Below the pieces are notes generated by a model. It had not been told where the DNA came from and searched no databases. It worked only from the letters and a program-made list of their open reading frames with translations. 33,640 bases of DNA from NCBI GenBank assembly GCA_004213965.1, contig SGZI01000007.1, forward strand, positions 1 through 33,640, in the 5' to 3' direction. The position numbers and the translations under genes were made by a program. The stretch comes from Flavobacteriales bacterium. Lineage in GTDB: Bacteria > Bacteroidota > Bacteroidia > Flavobacteriales > Flavobacteriaceae. Positions 1 to 8,673 of this stretch are shown piece by piece (the stretch's first letter is position 1; the number at the start of each line of letters is the position of its first letter).

Positions 1-144
1 GTCATCTAGAATAATATTTGCCCCAAGTAATGGTAATTGACTTTTGCTATCAAATATTTCACCAATAATACTTCCCTGGTTTTGTGAAAAGGAAGAAAAG
101 ATATTTAAAATTAAAACTGCTAAAAATAAATTTAAATTTTTCAT
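1..144 (-). CDS. Exported CarboxypepD_reg-like protein, N-terminal fragment cut by the window edge
   Basis: The minus strand from an ATG at 142-144 is open to the window edge (48 codons). It begins MKNLNLFLAVLILNIFSSFSQ, a clear Sec signal peptide with probable cleavage just before or after the Gln. The next residues (GSIIGEIFDSKSQLPLLGAN and on to IILDD) match the start of a CarboxypepD_reg-like beta-sandwich, which in Bacteroidota often forms the N-terminus of TonB-dependent receptors or other outer-membrane proteins. It starts 9 bp after the stop of the DUF819 gene on the same strand, so the two are probably co-transcribed. Whether this is a receptor or another exported protein cannot be decided from what is visible. 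Confidence 0.75.
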   Translation of the reverse strand, partial: MKNLNLFLAVLILNIFSSFSQNQGSIIGEIFDSKSQLPLLGANIILDD

Positions 145-153
145 ATAAGTTAA

Positions 154-1410
154 TTACAGATTAGAGGTATATTCCATTAAATAGGTACAAATCATTGCTC
201 CGTAGGTTCCTACTACATATCCAAAAACTGCAAGTAACACACCAACAGTGGCTAAAGATGGATGAAATGCTGCAGCTACAACAGGTGCAGATGCGGCACC
301 ACCTACATTAGCTTGACTTCCGACAGCTAAAAAGAAATAGGGAGCTTTAATTAATTTTGCAACAATAATTAATAAAAATGCATGAATTGACATCCATATT
401 ATTCCAATTAGAATTAGTTTAGGTTCATCTAAAATAGATCCTAAATCCATTTTCATTCCAATTGTTGCAACCAGTACATAGATAAAAATACTACCAATTT
501 TACTAGCACCAATTCCTTCAAAATTTCTAGCTTTTGTGAATGATAATCCAATTCCAATAAATGTTGCAATTGATATCATCCAAAAAAACTTAGACGCAAA
601 AGAGGATAACCCTGAGCTTTTATCAGCAATTATTTCAAAATTTGAAGTTAGAAATTCAGAAATATATTCAGCTCCTAGATGGGAAAAACCAACTGTTCCA
701 AACGCAATTCCTAATAGTATCATATAATCTGTTAAGTTTGGAATTCTTTTATTACTGTTGGAAAATGAACTAACTTTTTCTTTCAGTTCTTCAATTGCAG
801 ATGTATCAGCCTTCAACCACTTATTAATTGCTTTTTTCTTTCCAATGCCAAATAATATTAGAGCCATCCAAATATTTGCAACTACAATATCTACTAAGAC
901 CATCCCACCATATTTTTGTGGATTATATTCAAATATTTCTAACATTGCTGCTTGATTTGCTCCACCACCAATCCAGCTCCCTGCCAATGTTGATAATCCT
1001 CTCCAAATTGCATCTGGACCAGCACCGTTAAATAATTCAGGGAAAAAAAATGATAAGATTAAGATTGATATTGGCCCTCCTATTATGATTCCAACCGTTC
1101 CAGTAAAAAACATAACCAGCGCCTTGTAGCCTAAATTGTATATTGCTTTTAAATCAATACTTAATGTCATTAATAATAATGATGCAGGCAATAAATATCT
1201 GCTTGCTATATAGTAAGTTTGAGATTCCTCAGAAGAAATTATTCCTAATGAGTTGAATATTGCAGGAATAAAATAACACATAAGTAGCCCAGGAATAATT
1301 TTATAAAATTTATACCAAAACCCATTTTCCTTTGATTCAGTATAAAAGACAAATCCAAGGGAAATCATTAATATTCCGAATACTATTGCATCATTTGTAA
1401 AAGGCATCAT
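154..1410 (-). CDS. DUF819 family integral membrane protein
   Basis: A 418-residue, strongly hydrophobic protein with roughly ten membrane segments. The pattern fits the DUF819 (YjcL-like) family. Conserved-looking glycine-rich stretches include GSWIGGGANQAA (about residues 144-155) and VGSQANVGGAASAPVVAAAF near the C-terminus, a repeated-half arrangement typical of secondary transporters. A charged, probably cytoplasmic loop (about residues 190-225) separates the two halves. Family members are thought to be transporters, but I know of no firm substrate. The gene begins with two consecutive Met codons, so the start may be one codon later. It is followed 9 bp later by a signal-peptide protein on the same strand. 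Function is inferred from family resemblance only. Confidence 0.8.
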   Translation of the reverse strand: MMPFTNDAIVFGILMISLGFVFYTESKENGFWYKFYKIIPGLLMCYFIPAIFNSLGIISSEESQTYYIASRYLLPASLLLMTLSIDLKAIYNLGYKALVMFFTGTVGIIIGGPISILILSFFFPELFNGAGPDAIWRGLSTLAGSWIGGGANQAAMLEIFEYNPQKYGGMVLVDIVVANIWMALILFGIGKKKAINKWLKADTSAIEELKEKVSSFSNSNKRIPNLTDYMILLGIAFGTVGFSHLGAEYISEFLTSNFEIIADKSSGLSSFASKFFWMISIATFIGIGLSFTKARNFEGIGASKIGSIFIYVLVATIGMKMDLGSILDEPKLILIGIIWMSIHAFLLIIVAKLIKAPYFFLAVGSQANVGGAASAPVVAAAFHPSLATVGVLLAVFGYVVGTYGAMICTYLMEYTSNL

Positions 1411-1506
1411 TTATTAAATTATAATTTGTATAAAAATACTATGATTTTTTAACTAGTCATTAACATGGCATGAAATGTTTAATATATATATTTAAAAAAA
1501 AATAAA

Positions 1507-2952
1507 TTGTCTAAAAAAATATTCTTATCATTCGTTTTTAATTGCTGGATTTTAAATTTAAGCTCTCAGACATTAAACGTAAAAGTAATTGATTCAATTA
1601 CTGAACTACCCATTGCATATTCTAATGTATACTTTTCAAATAATACTGGGTTAATTACAGACGATTCGGGAAATTTTGAATTGATTAAATCTCAATTGTC
1701 TCAAAATGATTCGATGCATGTTTCTATGATTGGATATGATAAAAAGTCTTTTTTCATAAATAATTTTAACGATTCATTGATAAAATTAGTTGAGTCACCA
1801 ATTAAATTATCCGATGTTGTTTTAACAAATAAAAAATTAAGTTCGGATGAAATAATTTCTAATGTAATTAAAAATATAGAAATGAATTATGAAAAAGAAT
1901 TCACTGAAAATAAAATTTATTTAAGCAGAAAATCTAATTCTATTACTGAAAAATTTAGAATTGATAAGTTTAAATCTACAATTCCCGAAATAAACAAGAG
2001 TCTAATAGATAGTTTACTAGCTAACCTTACAAAAGAAAATAATTCAGGACTTGAAACACTGGCTTATTATTACAAAAACTTTGAGGATGAAGTTCAAAAA
2101 ATTAAAATAATTAAGTCTAGAGAAACATATAATAAGGAAGGTGAAGTTTTAGAATCAATCAATAAAAAAATGGAAGAAGCTTTTAAAAATGAATTAAAAG
2201 CCGACTCCTATTTTAAAATAAAATCAGGAATATTTGGAGGTGATTTAGATTTTGAGGGGCTTGAAGAAATAGATAGTACTAATGTTGAATCAATTAAAAA
2301 GTTCGAAGAAAAAGAAATTAAAGAAAAAGATGATTTTGCAAATAATCAAATAAGGACTATAAATAGGCTTTATAATTCTCTTTTTTTTGAAAGGGATTCT
2401 TATTTAAACTTTATTCTAAAGCCTAATAAATATATTTTTTCAGAGCCTAAAATAGATGTTCTAGGTAATGATCTGGTTTATATAATAGAAGCTGCACCAA
2501 AAGGTAGAGGTAAATATTCGGGAACGTTATATATAAATCCCGATGATTATGCGATAGTTAGAATAGATTATAAAAATATTAAAACAGTTTATAATTTAAA
2601 ATTACTAGGAATTTTTGTCAATATTTATTTTAGAGATGGAAAGATGATTTTTTCAAAATATGAAAATGAAAAATACAGTTTGTCTTATGCTAAAATTAAT
2701 TTTGGACGAAGGATTGGATTTGATAGACCTATAAAGTTGATCGAAAAAAATAAAAATGTAAAAGGTAGAAGAAAACAAAATGAAATTTCATTTAGAATGG
2801 ATATAGTTTTTGACGAAAAGAGCACAACGGAATTACAGGTGTTTGAATCGAAAAAAATATCAAAGGAAAAGTTTGAAAATCTTAAAAATAAAAATGAAGT
2901 AATGCCAGAATATTTGGAAGAATTTACAACAAATTTTTGGGAAGAATTTTAA
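1507..2952 (+). CDS. Exported protein with N-terminal CarboxypepD_reg-like domain
   Basis: A 481-residue protein with an N-terminal signal sequence (residues 1-21, ending NLSSQ). A CarboxypepD_reg-like domain follows (about residues 22-105), recognisable from the LPIAYSNVYF and DDSGNFEL segments. The remaining 370 residues have a lysine/glutamate-rich, partly helical middle (about residues 110-270). The C-terminal part is beta-rich (YIIEAAPKGRGKYSGTLYIN and later strands) and resembles flavobacterial outer-membrane-associated proteins with this N-terminal domain. The start is TTG, because no in-frame ATG lies close enough to keep the signal peptide. No lipobox is seen; the early Cys lies inside the signal. 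The stop abuts the stop of glmS on the other strand. The specific role is unknown. Confidence 0.75.
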   Translation: MSKKIFLSFVFNCWILNLSSQTLNVKVIDSITELPIAYSNVYFSNNTGLITDDSGNFELIKSQLSQNDSMHVSMIGYDKKSFFINNFNDSLIKLVESPIKLSDVVLTNKKLSSDEIISNVIKNIEMNYEKEFTENKIYLSRKSNSITEKFRIDKFKSTIPEINKSLIDSLLANLTKENNSGLETLAYYYKNFEDEVQKIKIIKSRETYNKEGEVLESINKKMEEAFKNELKADSYFKIKSGIFGGDLDFEGLEEIDSTNVESIKKFEEKEIKEKDDFANNQIRTINRLYNSLFFERDSYLNFILKPNKYIFSEPKIDVLGNDLVYIIEAAPKGRGKYSGTLYINPDDYAIVRIDYKNIKTVYNLKLLGIFVNIYFRDGKMIFSKYENEKYSLSYAKINFGRRIGFDRPIKLIEKNKNVKGRRKQNEISFRMDIVFDEKSTTELQVFESKKISKEKFENLKNKNEVMPEYLEEFTTNFWEEF

Positions 2953-4800
2953 CTACTCTACGGTAACTGATTTTGCAAGATTTCTGGGTTGATCCACGTT
3001 TTTCCCTAGCTTTACAGCAATGTGATACGCCAATAGCTGAAGAGGAATTGTTGTAACAAATGGTGTTAGCGCTGCAATTGTTTCGGGCACTTCAATTGTT
3101 TCATCTGCAATTTTTGAAATTTCTTTATCACCTTCAAAAACTATTGCAATTATTTTCCCTTTTCTAGATTTTATTTCTTGAATATTACTCAATATTTTAT
3201 CATAATAAAGCTTATTTGTTGCTATAACTATTGATGGCATGTTTTTATCAATTAGAGCAATGGGACCATGTTTCATTTCAGCTGCAGGATATCCTTCTGC
3301 ATGTATATAGGATATTTCTTTAAGTTTTAGTGCGCCTTCAAGTGCAACTGGAAAGTTATATCCTCTCCCTAGATATAAGCAATTAGTTGAATTTTTTATT
3401 TTGTTGGCAATTTTTTTGACCTTATTATCAGTGCCAAGGACTTTAGTAATTTTTTTCTCAATAGAACTTAGTTCATATATATATTCACGATATTTTTTTG
3501 AAGATATTACCCCTTTGCTTTTACTTAGTTTAACAGCAATAAGATAAAGAACAGTCATTTGAGTAGTAAATGCTTTAGTTGAAGCTACTCCAATTTCTGG
3601 ACCAGCATGAGTATATGATCCAGCATCAGTTTCTCTACTAATTGTTGAGCCAACTACATTACATATGCCATATACAAAGGCACCGCTGCTTTTAGCAAGT
3701 TTTATTGCAGCTAGCGTATCAGCTGTTTCGCCTGACTGAGATATGGCGATTATTATATCTGATTTATTTATTACAGGATTTCTATATCTAAATTCAGAAG
3801 CATACTCAACCTCTACGGGAATTTTAGCAATTTTTTCAAACATATACTCAGCAATCAATCCTGCATGCCAAGAAGTCCCACAAGCAACAATAGTAATTTT
3901 ATTGGCTGCAAGAAATTTATCAATATAATCATCCACTCCGGACATTTTTATTATACCACTTTTTGTTTTTAGTCTACCACGAAGCGTGTCGATTACTGCT
4001 TTAGGCTGTTCATAGATTTCTTTTAACATAAAGTGATCAAAGCCTCCTTTTTGAATTTTAGCTAAATCAATTTCTAATTTTTCAACTGTTGGGTTTGTAA
4101 ATGAATCATCTTTTATTTTTCTGTATTGAGTCTGTTTGTGATTGCGAATTATGGCCATCTCTCCATCATTTAAATAGATAACGTTTTTTGTGTGATCTAA
4201 AAAAGGAGTGACATCACTACCAATAAAATATTCGTCATCCCCTATACCTATACATAACGGGCTTCCTAATCTTGCAACTACTATTTCATCGGGTTTTTTA
4301 ATATCTATAACAGCAATTGCATAAGCTCCAACTACATAATTCAAAGCCAATTGAACTGCCTCGCCTAACTTTATTTTTTCTTTAAGTTGTATGTACTCAA
4401 TTAAATTAACTAAGACCTCAGTATCAGTATCTGTGTAAAAGACAAAACCCTTATCTACTAACTCTTTTTTTAAAGAAGAATAATTTTCTATAATCCCATT
4501 ATGTACAATATGTAATTCATTTGAATTTGAAGAATGCGGGTGTGAATTGTTATCATTTGGTTCTCCATGGGTTGCCCATCTTGTATGGCCTATTCCCATA
4601 AAACCACTAAAGGATTTAAGTTTAGAAATCTTCTTTTCTAATTTGCTTATTTGGCCTTTTGACTTTTTAGAGGCTATTTTGCCATTATTATATAAACAAA
4701 TTCCAGCACTATCATAGCCTCTATATTCAAGCCTTTTTAAACCATTTAATATTATTGGGTATGCGTCCTTTGATCCTATATACCCTACAATTCCACACAT
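2953..4800 (-). CDS. glmS: Glutamine--fructose-6-phosphate aminotransferase (isomerizing)
   Basis: GlmS makes glucosamine-6-phosphate from fructose-6-phosphate and glutamine in the cytoplasm, the entry step to UDP-GlcNAc, peptidoglycan and lipid A. The 615 residues match the usual length (about 608-615). The N-terminal Ntn amidotransferase domain begins MCGIVGYIG, exposing Cys as nucleophile after Met removal, and has LEYRGYDSAG, GHTRWATHGE (71-80) and HNGIIENY (100-107). Two SIS sugar-isomerase domains follow, with ACGTSWHAG (306-314), SQSGET (354-359) and AEMKHGPIALI. The C-terminus ends DQPRNLAKSVTVE, as is typical. It is last in a likely operon with a DUF4270 lipoprotein and a GT5-domain protein. 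The 78-bp leader is too short and AT-rich to hold a glmS ribozyme. Confidence 0.98.
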   Translation of the reverse strand: MCGIVGYIGSKDAYPIILNGLKRLEYRGYDSAGICLYNNGKIASKKSKGQISKLEKKISKLKSFSGFMGIGHTRWATHGEPNDNNSHPHSSNSNELHIVHNGIIENYSSLKKELVDKGFVFYTDTDTEVLVNLIEYIQLKEKIKLGEAVQLALNYVVGAYAIAVIDIKKPDEIVVARLGSPLCIGIGDDEYFIGSDVTPFLDHTKNVIYLNDGEMAIIRNHKQTQYRKIKDDSFTNPTVEKLEIDLAKIQKGGFDHFMLKEIYEQPKAVIDTLRGRLKTKSGIIKMSGVDDYIDKFLAANKITIVACGTSWHAGLIAEYMFEKIAKIPVEVEYASEFRYRNPVINKSDIIIAISQSGETADTLAAIKLAKSSGAFVYGICNVVGSTISRETDAGSYTHAGPEIGVASTKAFTTQMTVLYLIAVKLSKSKGVISSKKYREYIYELSSIEKKITKVLGTDNKVKKIANKIKNSTNCLYLGRGYNFPVALEGALKLKEISYIHAEGYPAAEMKHGPIALIDKNMPSIVIATNKLYYDKILSNIQEIKSRKGKIIAIVFEGDKEISKIADETIEVPETIAALTPFVTTIPLQLLAYHIAVKLGKNVDQPRNLAKSVTVE

Positions 4801-4878
4801 AGTTTATTTTTTATATAAATTTAAATTATTATAAATGAAGTGAAATAAAATTTGTTAAATATTATAATGTCTAGAATA

Positions 4879-6537
4879 TTAGTCTTCTGGCTCAGTATAG
4901 TATATTTTAATTTTAGGCCTTTTGTCTTCTTGCTGACTTTGATTGCCATGAAGAACAGTCCCCTTATGACTTAATATTGTTCCTGAGGCTAATTGTAAAT
5001 CTTCATCGTCCGCTTCATCATTTAGAATACTAAAGAATGAAGTAGCAGCTATATCATTAATTATCCCTAGTCCCAATTTAGAATTAGTTGAATCATTTAA
5101 AATTATATTATTTAGGTGCTCTGTTATTCTAATTTTATATTTTATTCCTTGACCTTCAGGCTCATCATCAACCCTTTGAAGAGGCTCAAGATGATTAATT
5201 TTTGCATTAATTGTAGTTGAGCTTACTGATTGATCTAGATAATAATCTATTAAACTCATATTTTGTTCATAGTTATATATGTATATTCTGTCAGGCTCAT
5301 TTTCTAGATTTAAACCTTGATCTACATAAAATTCAATATAGGCTTCATTAATTAATTTTAAAGGGACATCTGCAATATCATCATAGAAGAAACTTTTAAA
5401 ATGATCAAATGCATCAACTTGATCTCCCATTTCATCTTCTACCGTTCCATTAAATAAGTCAACTATTCCAATATATCCTTCCCCTCCCTTTAAATACATG
5501 GCTTCATCTCCATTAACATCATCTGAATTTGTAACATCAACAGAAAAATTGTTGTCAAAAACATTTAAAAGAACACCAGAGAAATTAAGAACATAATCAT
5601 TTTGATATGTTGTTATATCATCAACATTGCCTGTGTCTGTTTCTGAAGTAATAGGCGTGTCAGATGTATAGTGAATTGTTAAATTAGTATTAGTAGATGC
5701 CAAATTTAAAAGCATCATAGATCCGTCTGAATTTATACTCTCAACTTTAAAATATAATCCTCTAAAAAATTCTTTAAAATTATACTCGTTGCTTAATACA
5801 GGGTCATCTTGGTTTGATAAAATTAAATTTTGCCAATATTCATCAACCTCATTATCTAATCTAATCCTTAAAGCAGGAGCTATTTTTTGAGAGACAAAAG
5901 CTACATCATTTGTGTCTAATTCAGTTAGATTAATTTGACTTGCATCTGGAACAAAATCATTAATTTCAAATAGAAGATCACCTTCTAATTGCCCTTGACT
6001 AATGGATTCTATATTGGACAACGAGCCATTAGAATAATATTTTTGAGTATCATCAAATTCTCCATATGGATCAAAAGATCTTAAGAAGAAATTATTTCTG
6101 TATATAGAAATCTTAATAGGAGAATCCCCATATATTGAATCAAGTTCATATGTAACATCATCATCATCACTTGTCTCTACGCCTCTACTAAAATACGGGA
6201 TAGTTAGTATGACTGAGTCGAGGACAGCGTTTTCACCAAAGTCAGGATGATATTGATCTGGAACCATTTGTCCTACAAAGCTAGAAGTAGATTCACCATA
6301 TACTGCATGATTATTATATCCAAGAAGAAATGAAGGCAAATTGTTTGATTGGACTGGGTCAAGGCTTTTTGAACTAGTTACAATTGGATATTCAATTGAT
6401 TTAGTTTCAAAATTAATTGCATTATCTGAATTAATGACATCAGATTCAAGACTAGTAAAATCTTTTTCACAAGATTGAATTGATATCAATGCGAAACAAA
6501 TTATAAATAAATAAATTTTGTTTGGAAAACTTTTCAT
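4879..6537 (-). CDS. DUF4270 family lipoprotein
   Basis: A 552-residue protein with a lipoprotein signal peptide. The lipobox is ISIQSC with acylated Cys23, followed by EKD, an acidic stretch like the lipoprotein export signal that sends Bacteroidota lipoproteins to the cell surface. The rest is rich in Asp/Asn/Ser and predicted beta strands, and fits DUF4270, a Bacteroidota-specific family of unknown function. Recognisable parts include SFLLGYNN and VGQMVPDQYHPDFGENAVLDSVILTI (only part of the conserved region is quoted here; it spans about residues 68-110) and the C-terminal TILSHKGTVLHGN. It starts 13 bp after the GT5-domain gene, with glmS downstream. I recall the same gene neighbourhood in other flavobacteria, which suggests a cell-envelope or sugar-linked role. 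That part is inference. Confidence 0.85.
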   Translation of the reverse strand: MKSFPNKIYLFIICFALISIQSCEKDFTSLESDVINSDNAINFETKSIEYPIVTSSKSLDPVQSNNLPSFLLGYNNHAVYGESTSSFVGQMVPDQYHPDFGENAVLDSVILTIPYFSRGVETSDDDDVTYELDSIYGDSPIKISIYRNNFFLRSFDPYGEFDDTQKYYSNGSLSNIESISQGQLEGDLLFEINDFVPDASQINLTELDTNDVAFVSQKIAPALRIRLDNEVDEYWQNLILSNQDDPVLSNEYNFKEFFRGLYFKVESINSDGSMMLLNLASTNTNLTIHYTSDTPITSETDTGNVDDITTYQNDYVLNFSGVLLNVFDNNFSVDVTNSDDVNGDEAMYLKGGEGYIGIVDLFNGTVEDEMGDQVDAFDHFKSFFYDDIADVPLKLINEAYIEFYVDQGLNLENEPDRIYIYNYEQNMSLIDYYLDQSVSSTTINAKINHLEPLQRVDDEPEGQGIKYKIRITEHLNNIILNDSTNSKLGLGIINDIAATSFFSILNDEADDEDLQLASGTILSHKGTVLHGNQSQQEDKRPKIKIYYTEPED

Positions 6538-6550
6538 TATTAATTAATCT

Positions 6551-7357
6551 TTAATTCAACAATTTGTTATAAAATTCTGAATACTCTTCTATAAATGAAT
6601 CTTTGGATTGATACCCTAATACAGGTTTTTTACATTTATCTAAGTAATCTTGAAGTTCTTTTGGCATTTTTTCTGAACCTACTATAAGTGCATCAGAAAA
6701 ATCAATAGCAGTTTTCATAAGATTATTATAGTTAGGATTCTTTATGTCTGCAATTTTACTTTCTTCAATTTCATCAAACATGATTTTATCAAATAATTTT
6801 TTGTTTAATGAACCAGTAAATCCTGTGCCATAAACAGATGTAACAACCTTGCTGTTTTGAAAAATTGGTTCATCTTTATACATTTCTTTCAGATATAAAG
6901 GGAAGAATGATGAAAGCCATCCATGTACATGAATTATATCTGGAGGCCAATTAAGTCTTCTAATGGTTTCAATTACACCCTTAGCAAAAAAGATTGCACG
7001 CTCATCATTATCTTTAAATAGTTTCCCATTTTCATCAGTAAATGTTGCCTTTCTTTTAAAATAGTCTTCATTATCAATAAAATAAACTTGTATTCTTTCT
7101 TTAGGAATAGAGGCTACCTTAATAATTAGAGGCATGTCAAGATCATTAATCACTAAATTTAATCCAGATAATCTTATTACTTCATGAAGTTGATGCCTTC
7201 TTTCATTAATACTCCCATATTTTGGCATGAAAATTCTAATTTGCCCCCCTTGTTTGTTGACCATTCGAGGAATTTCAAAAGACATGGATGAGATTTCTGT
7301 TTCTGGTAAATAGGGAACTACCTCAGATGATACATATAAAATCTTTTTGTTTTTCAT
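6551..7357 (-). CDS. Degenerate GT5 (glycogen/starch synthase N-terminal) domain protein
   Basis: A 268-residue protein that aligns by pattern with only the N-terminal Rossmann half of glycogen/starch synthase. ILYVSSEVVPYL (6-17) matches the first strand and HVHGW (143-147) corresponds to the HxHDW element. Full-length GlgA is about 480 residues; here the C-terminal nucleotide-sugar-binding half is absent. The KxGGL loop that should follow PYL reads PETEISSM (18-25), so the Lys and Gly pair that contact ADP-glucose are missing. DUF4270 begins 13 bp downstream, leaving no room for a lost C-terminal half. Annotation pipelines would probably call it glycogen synthase, but glycogen synthesis is unlikely. 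A regulatory or scaffold role near GlmS is possible but unproven. No signal peptide is seen. Confidence 0.8.
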   Translation of the reverse strand: MKNKKILYVSSEVVPYLPETEISSMSFEIPRMVNKQGGQIRIFMPKYGSINERRHQLHEVIRLSGLNLVINDLDMPLIIKVASIPKERIQVYFIDNEDYFKRKATFTDENGKLFKDNDERAIFFAKGVIETIRRLNWPPDIIHVHGWLSSFFPLYLKEMYKDEPIFQNSKVVTSVYGTGFTGSLNKKLFDKIMFDEIEESKIADIKNPNYNNLMKTAIDFSDALIVGSEKMPKELQDYLDKCKKPVLGYQSKDSFIEEYSEFYNKLLN

Positions 7358-7392
7358 AATCCCTAAATTTGAAAGTGGCCCTTAAAAGGAAG

Positions 7393-7425
7393 CAAAATTA
7401 CAAAAATTATGCAGATTAATTGCAA
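7393..7425 (-). promoter_or_regulatory. Predicted Bacteroidota promoter for the GT5-domain/DUF4270/glmS operon
   Basis: Read on the minus strand, a TTG (complement of 7423-7425) lies 22 nt before TAATTTTG (complement of 7393-7400). This is a full match to TAnnTTTG, with spacing in the 17-23 range described for Flavobacterium promoters. Transcription would start around 7386, giving a leader of roughly 29 nt before the ATG at 7357. This is a pattern match in AT-rich DNA, so it is moderately reliable. Confidence 0.5.
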
Positions 7426-7461
7426 TGTATTAAGTTTACAAGGTGTTAAATTTTTATTAAA

Positions 7462-8310
7462 ATGATTCTGTTTAGAAAAAAATCTGATTTAATTATCAGA
7501 AGAGACGATCTAAAGAAAAATAAGTTTAAAATTGGGCTAGTTCCTACAATGGGAGCATTGCATGAAGGCCATATGTCATTAATAAAGAGGTCTATAAAAG
7601 AAAATGATTATACAATTGTTAGTATTTTCATAAATCCAACTCAATTTAATGATAAGAAAGATTTAATTTCTTACCCTAAAAATTTAACAAAAGACTGTAA
7701 TTATTTAGATTCTGTTTCAAAGGATATCATTGTTTTTGCTCCTGAAATTAGTGAGATTTATGATGAGAATTTATCTATTAAAGAATTCAATTTTCAAGGT
7801 TTAGATAAATTTATGGAAGGCCAACACAGAAAAGGACATTTTAATGGTGTGGGGACCATAGTTAGCCACCTATTAGAGATAATAAAACCAAATAACGCCT
7901 ATTTTGGAGAAAAAGATTATCAGCAATTAAGAATTATTCAACAACTAGTTATTGAGAACAATTTTCCAGTAAATATTATTGGTTGTGAAACGATTAGAGA
8001 AAGGGATGGCCTAGCATTAAGTTCCAGAAATTCAAAGATAACAGGATCTTATAGAAAATTTGCAGGGAAAATATTTGAAGTCATTAACTATGCTAGAATT
8101 AATTTTAATTCTATGAGCTTAGATGAAATATATAGTCATGTTAACAATTTTTTTGATAATATAGAGAATATGGAATTAGAATATTTTACTATTGCAGAAT
8201 CAGAATTTTTAGTTCCTGTAAATAAAAAAATAATTGATAAAAAATATAGAGCATTTATAGCAGTTAAATTACAGGAAATAAGATTAATAGATAACATTGC
8301 ATTAAATTAA
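7462..8310 (+). CDS. panC: Pantoate--beta-alanine ligase (pantothenate synthetase)
   Basis: PanC joins pantoate and beta-alanine using ATP (via pantoyl-adenylate) to make pantothenate, the coenzyme A precursor. The 282-residue length is standard. Visible motifs are PTMGALHEGH (28-37, the HIGH-like nucleotide-binding signature), FINPTQF (56-62), MEGQHRKGHFNGVGTIV (118-134), FGEKDYQQL (148-156) and LALSSRN (184-190, the KMSKS-like loop). It is first in a tight plus-strand operon. panD, which supplies its beta-alanine substrate, starts 8 bp downstream, so two consecutive pathway steps are co-expressed. The ATG lies 104 bp from the divergent GT5-domain gene. No convincing promoter was found on this strand. 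Confidence 0.97.
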   Translation: MILFRKKSDLIIRRDDLKKNKFKIGLVPTMGALHEGHMSLIKRSIKENDYTIVSIFINPTQFNDKKDLISYPKNLTKDCNYLDSVSKDIIVFAPEISEIYDENLSIKEFNFQGLDKFMEGQHRKGHFNGVGTIVSHLLEIIKPNNAYFGEKDYQQLRIIQQLVIENNFPVNIIGCETIRERDGLALSSRNSKITGSYRKFAGKIFEVINYARINFNSMSLDEIYSHVNNFFDNIENMELEYFTIAESEFLVPVNKKIIDKKYRAFIAVKLQEIRLIDNIALN

Positions 8311-8318
8311 TTTTAATA

Positions 8319-8669
8319 ATGAACGTACAGGTACTGAAATCAAAAATTCATAGAGTAAGAGTAACAGGAGCAAATTTAGACTATATAGGAAGTATTACAA
8401 TTGATAAAAGCTTAATGGAAGCTTCTAATATCATTGAAGGAGAAAAAATTCAAGTAGTGAATAATAACAATGGAGAGCGATTCGAAACCTATGTAATTCC
8501 TGGGGAGAGAAATTCAGGTGAAATTACAGTTAATGGTGCAGCTGCAAGGAAAGTTAATTTAGGAGATACATTAATTTTAATTACATATGCAATAATGGAT
8601 TTCGATAAAGCAAAAAGGTTTAACCCCTCTATAATATTTCCTAATGAAGAAAACAATCAATTAAATTAA
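8319..8669 (+). CDS. panD: Aspartate 1-decarboxylase (pyruvoyl-dependent)
   Basis: PanD decarboxylates L-aspartate to beta-alanine for pantothenate synthesis. The 116-residue proenzyme carries the self-cleavage site Gly24-Ser25 inside LDYIGSITID; Ser25 becomes the N-terminal pyruvoyl cofactor of the alpha chain. Arg54 and Tyr58, the residues that bind substrate and act in catalysis in characterised PanD, are at the expected positions (GERFETY). The conserved NGAAARKV segment (about 75-82) and the LGDTLILITYA strand follow. Its length is slightly under the common 116-127 range but complete. It lies 8 bp after panC and 4 bp before a membrane protein gene. Confidence 0.97.
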   Translation: MNVQVLKSKIHRVRVTGANLDYIGSITIDKSLMEASNIIEGEKIQVVNNNNGERFETYVIPGERNSGEITVNGAAARKVNLGDTLILITYAIMDFDKAKRFNPSIIFPNEENNQLN

Positions 8670-8673
8670 AAAG

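Noticed and set aside
4801-4878. glmS ribozyme/riboswitch in the glmS leader
   Set aside because: The 78-bp gap is almost entirely A and T, too short, and has none of the GC-rich pairing the ribozyme needs.
6538-6550. The short GT5 gene as a truncated pseudogene of full-length glgA
   Set aside because: Only 13 bp separate it from the next gene and no C-terminal remnant is present. Its operon position and intact frame suggest a settled short form.
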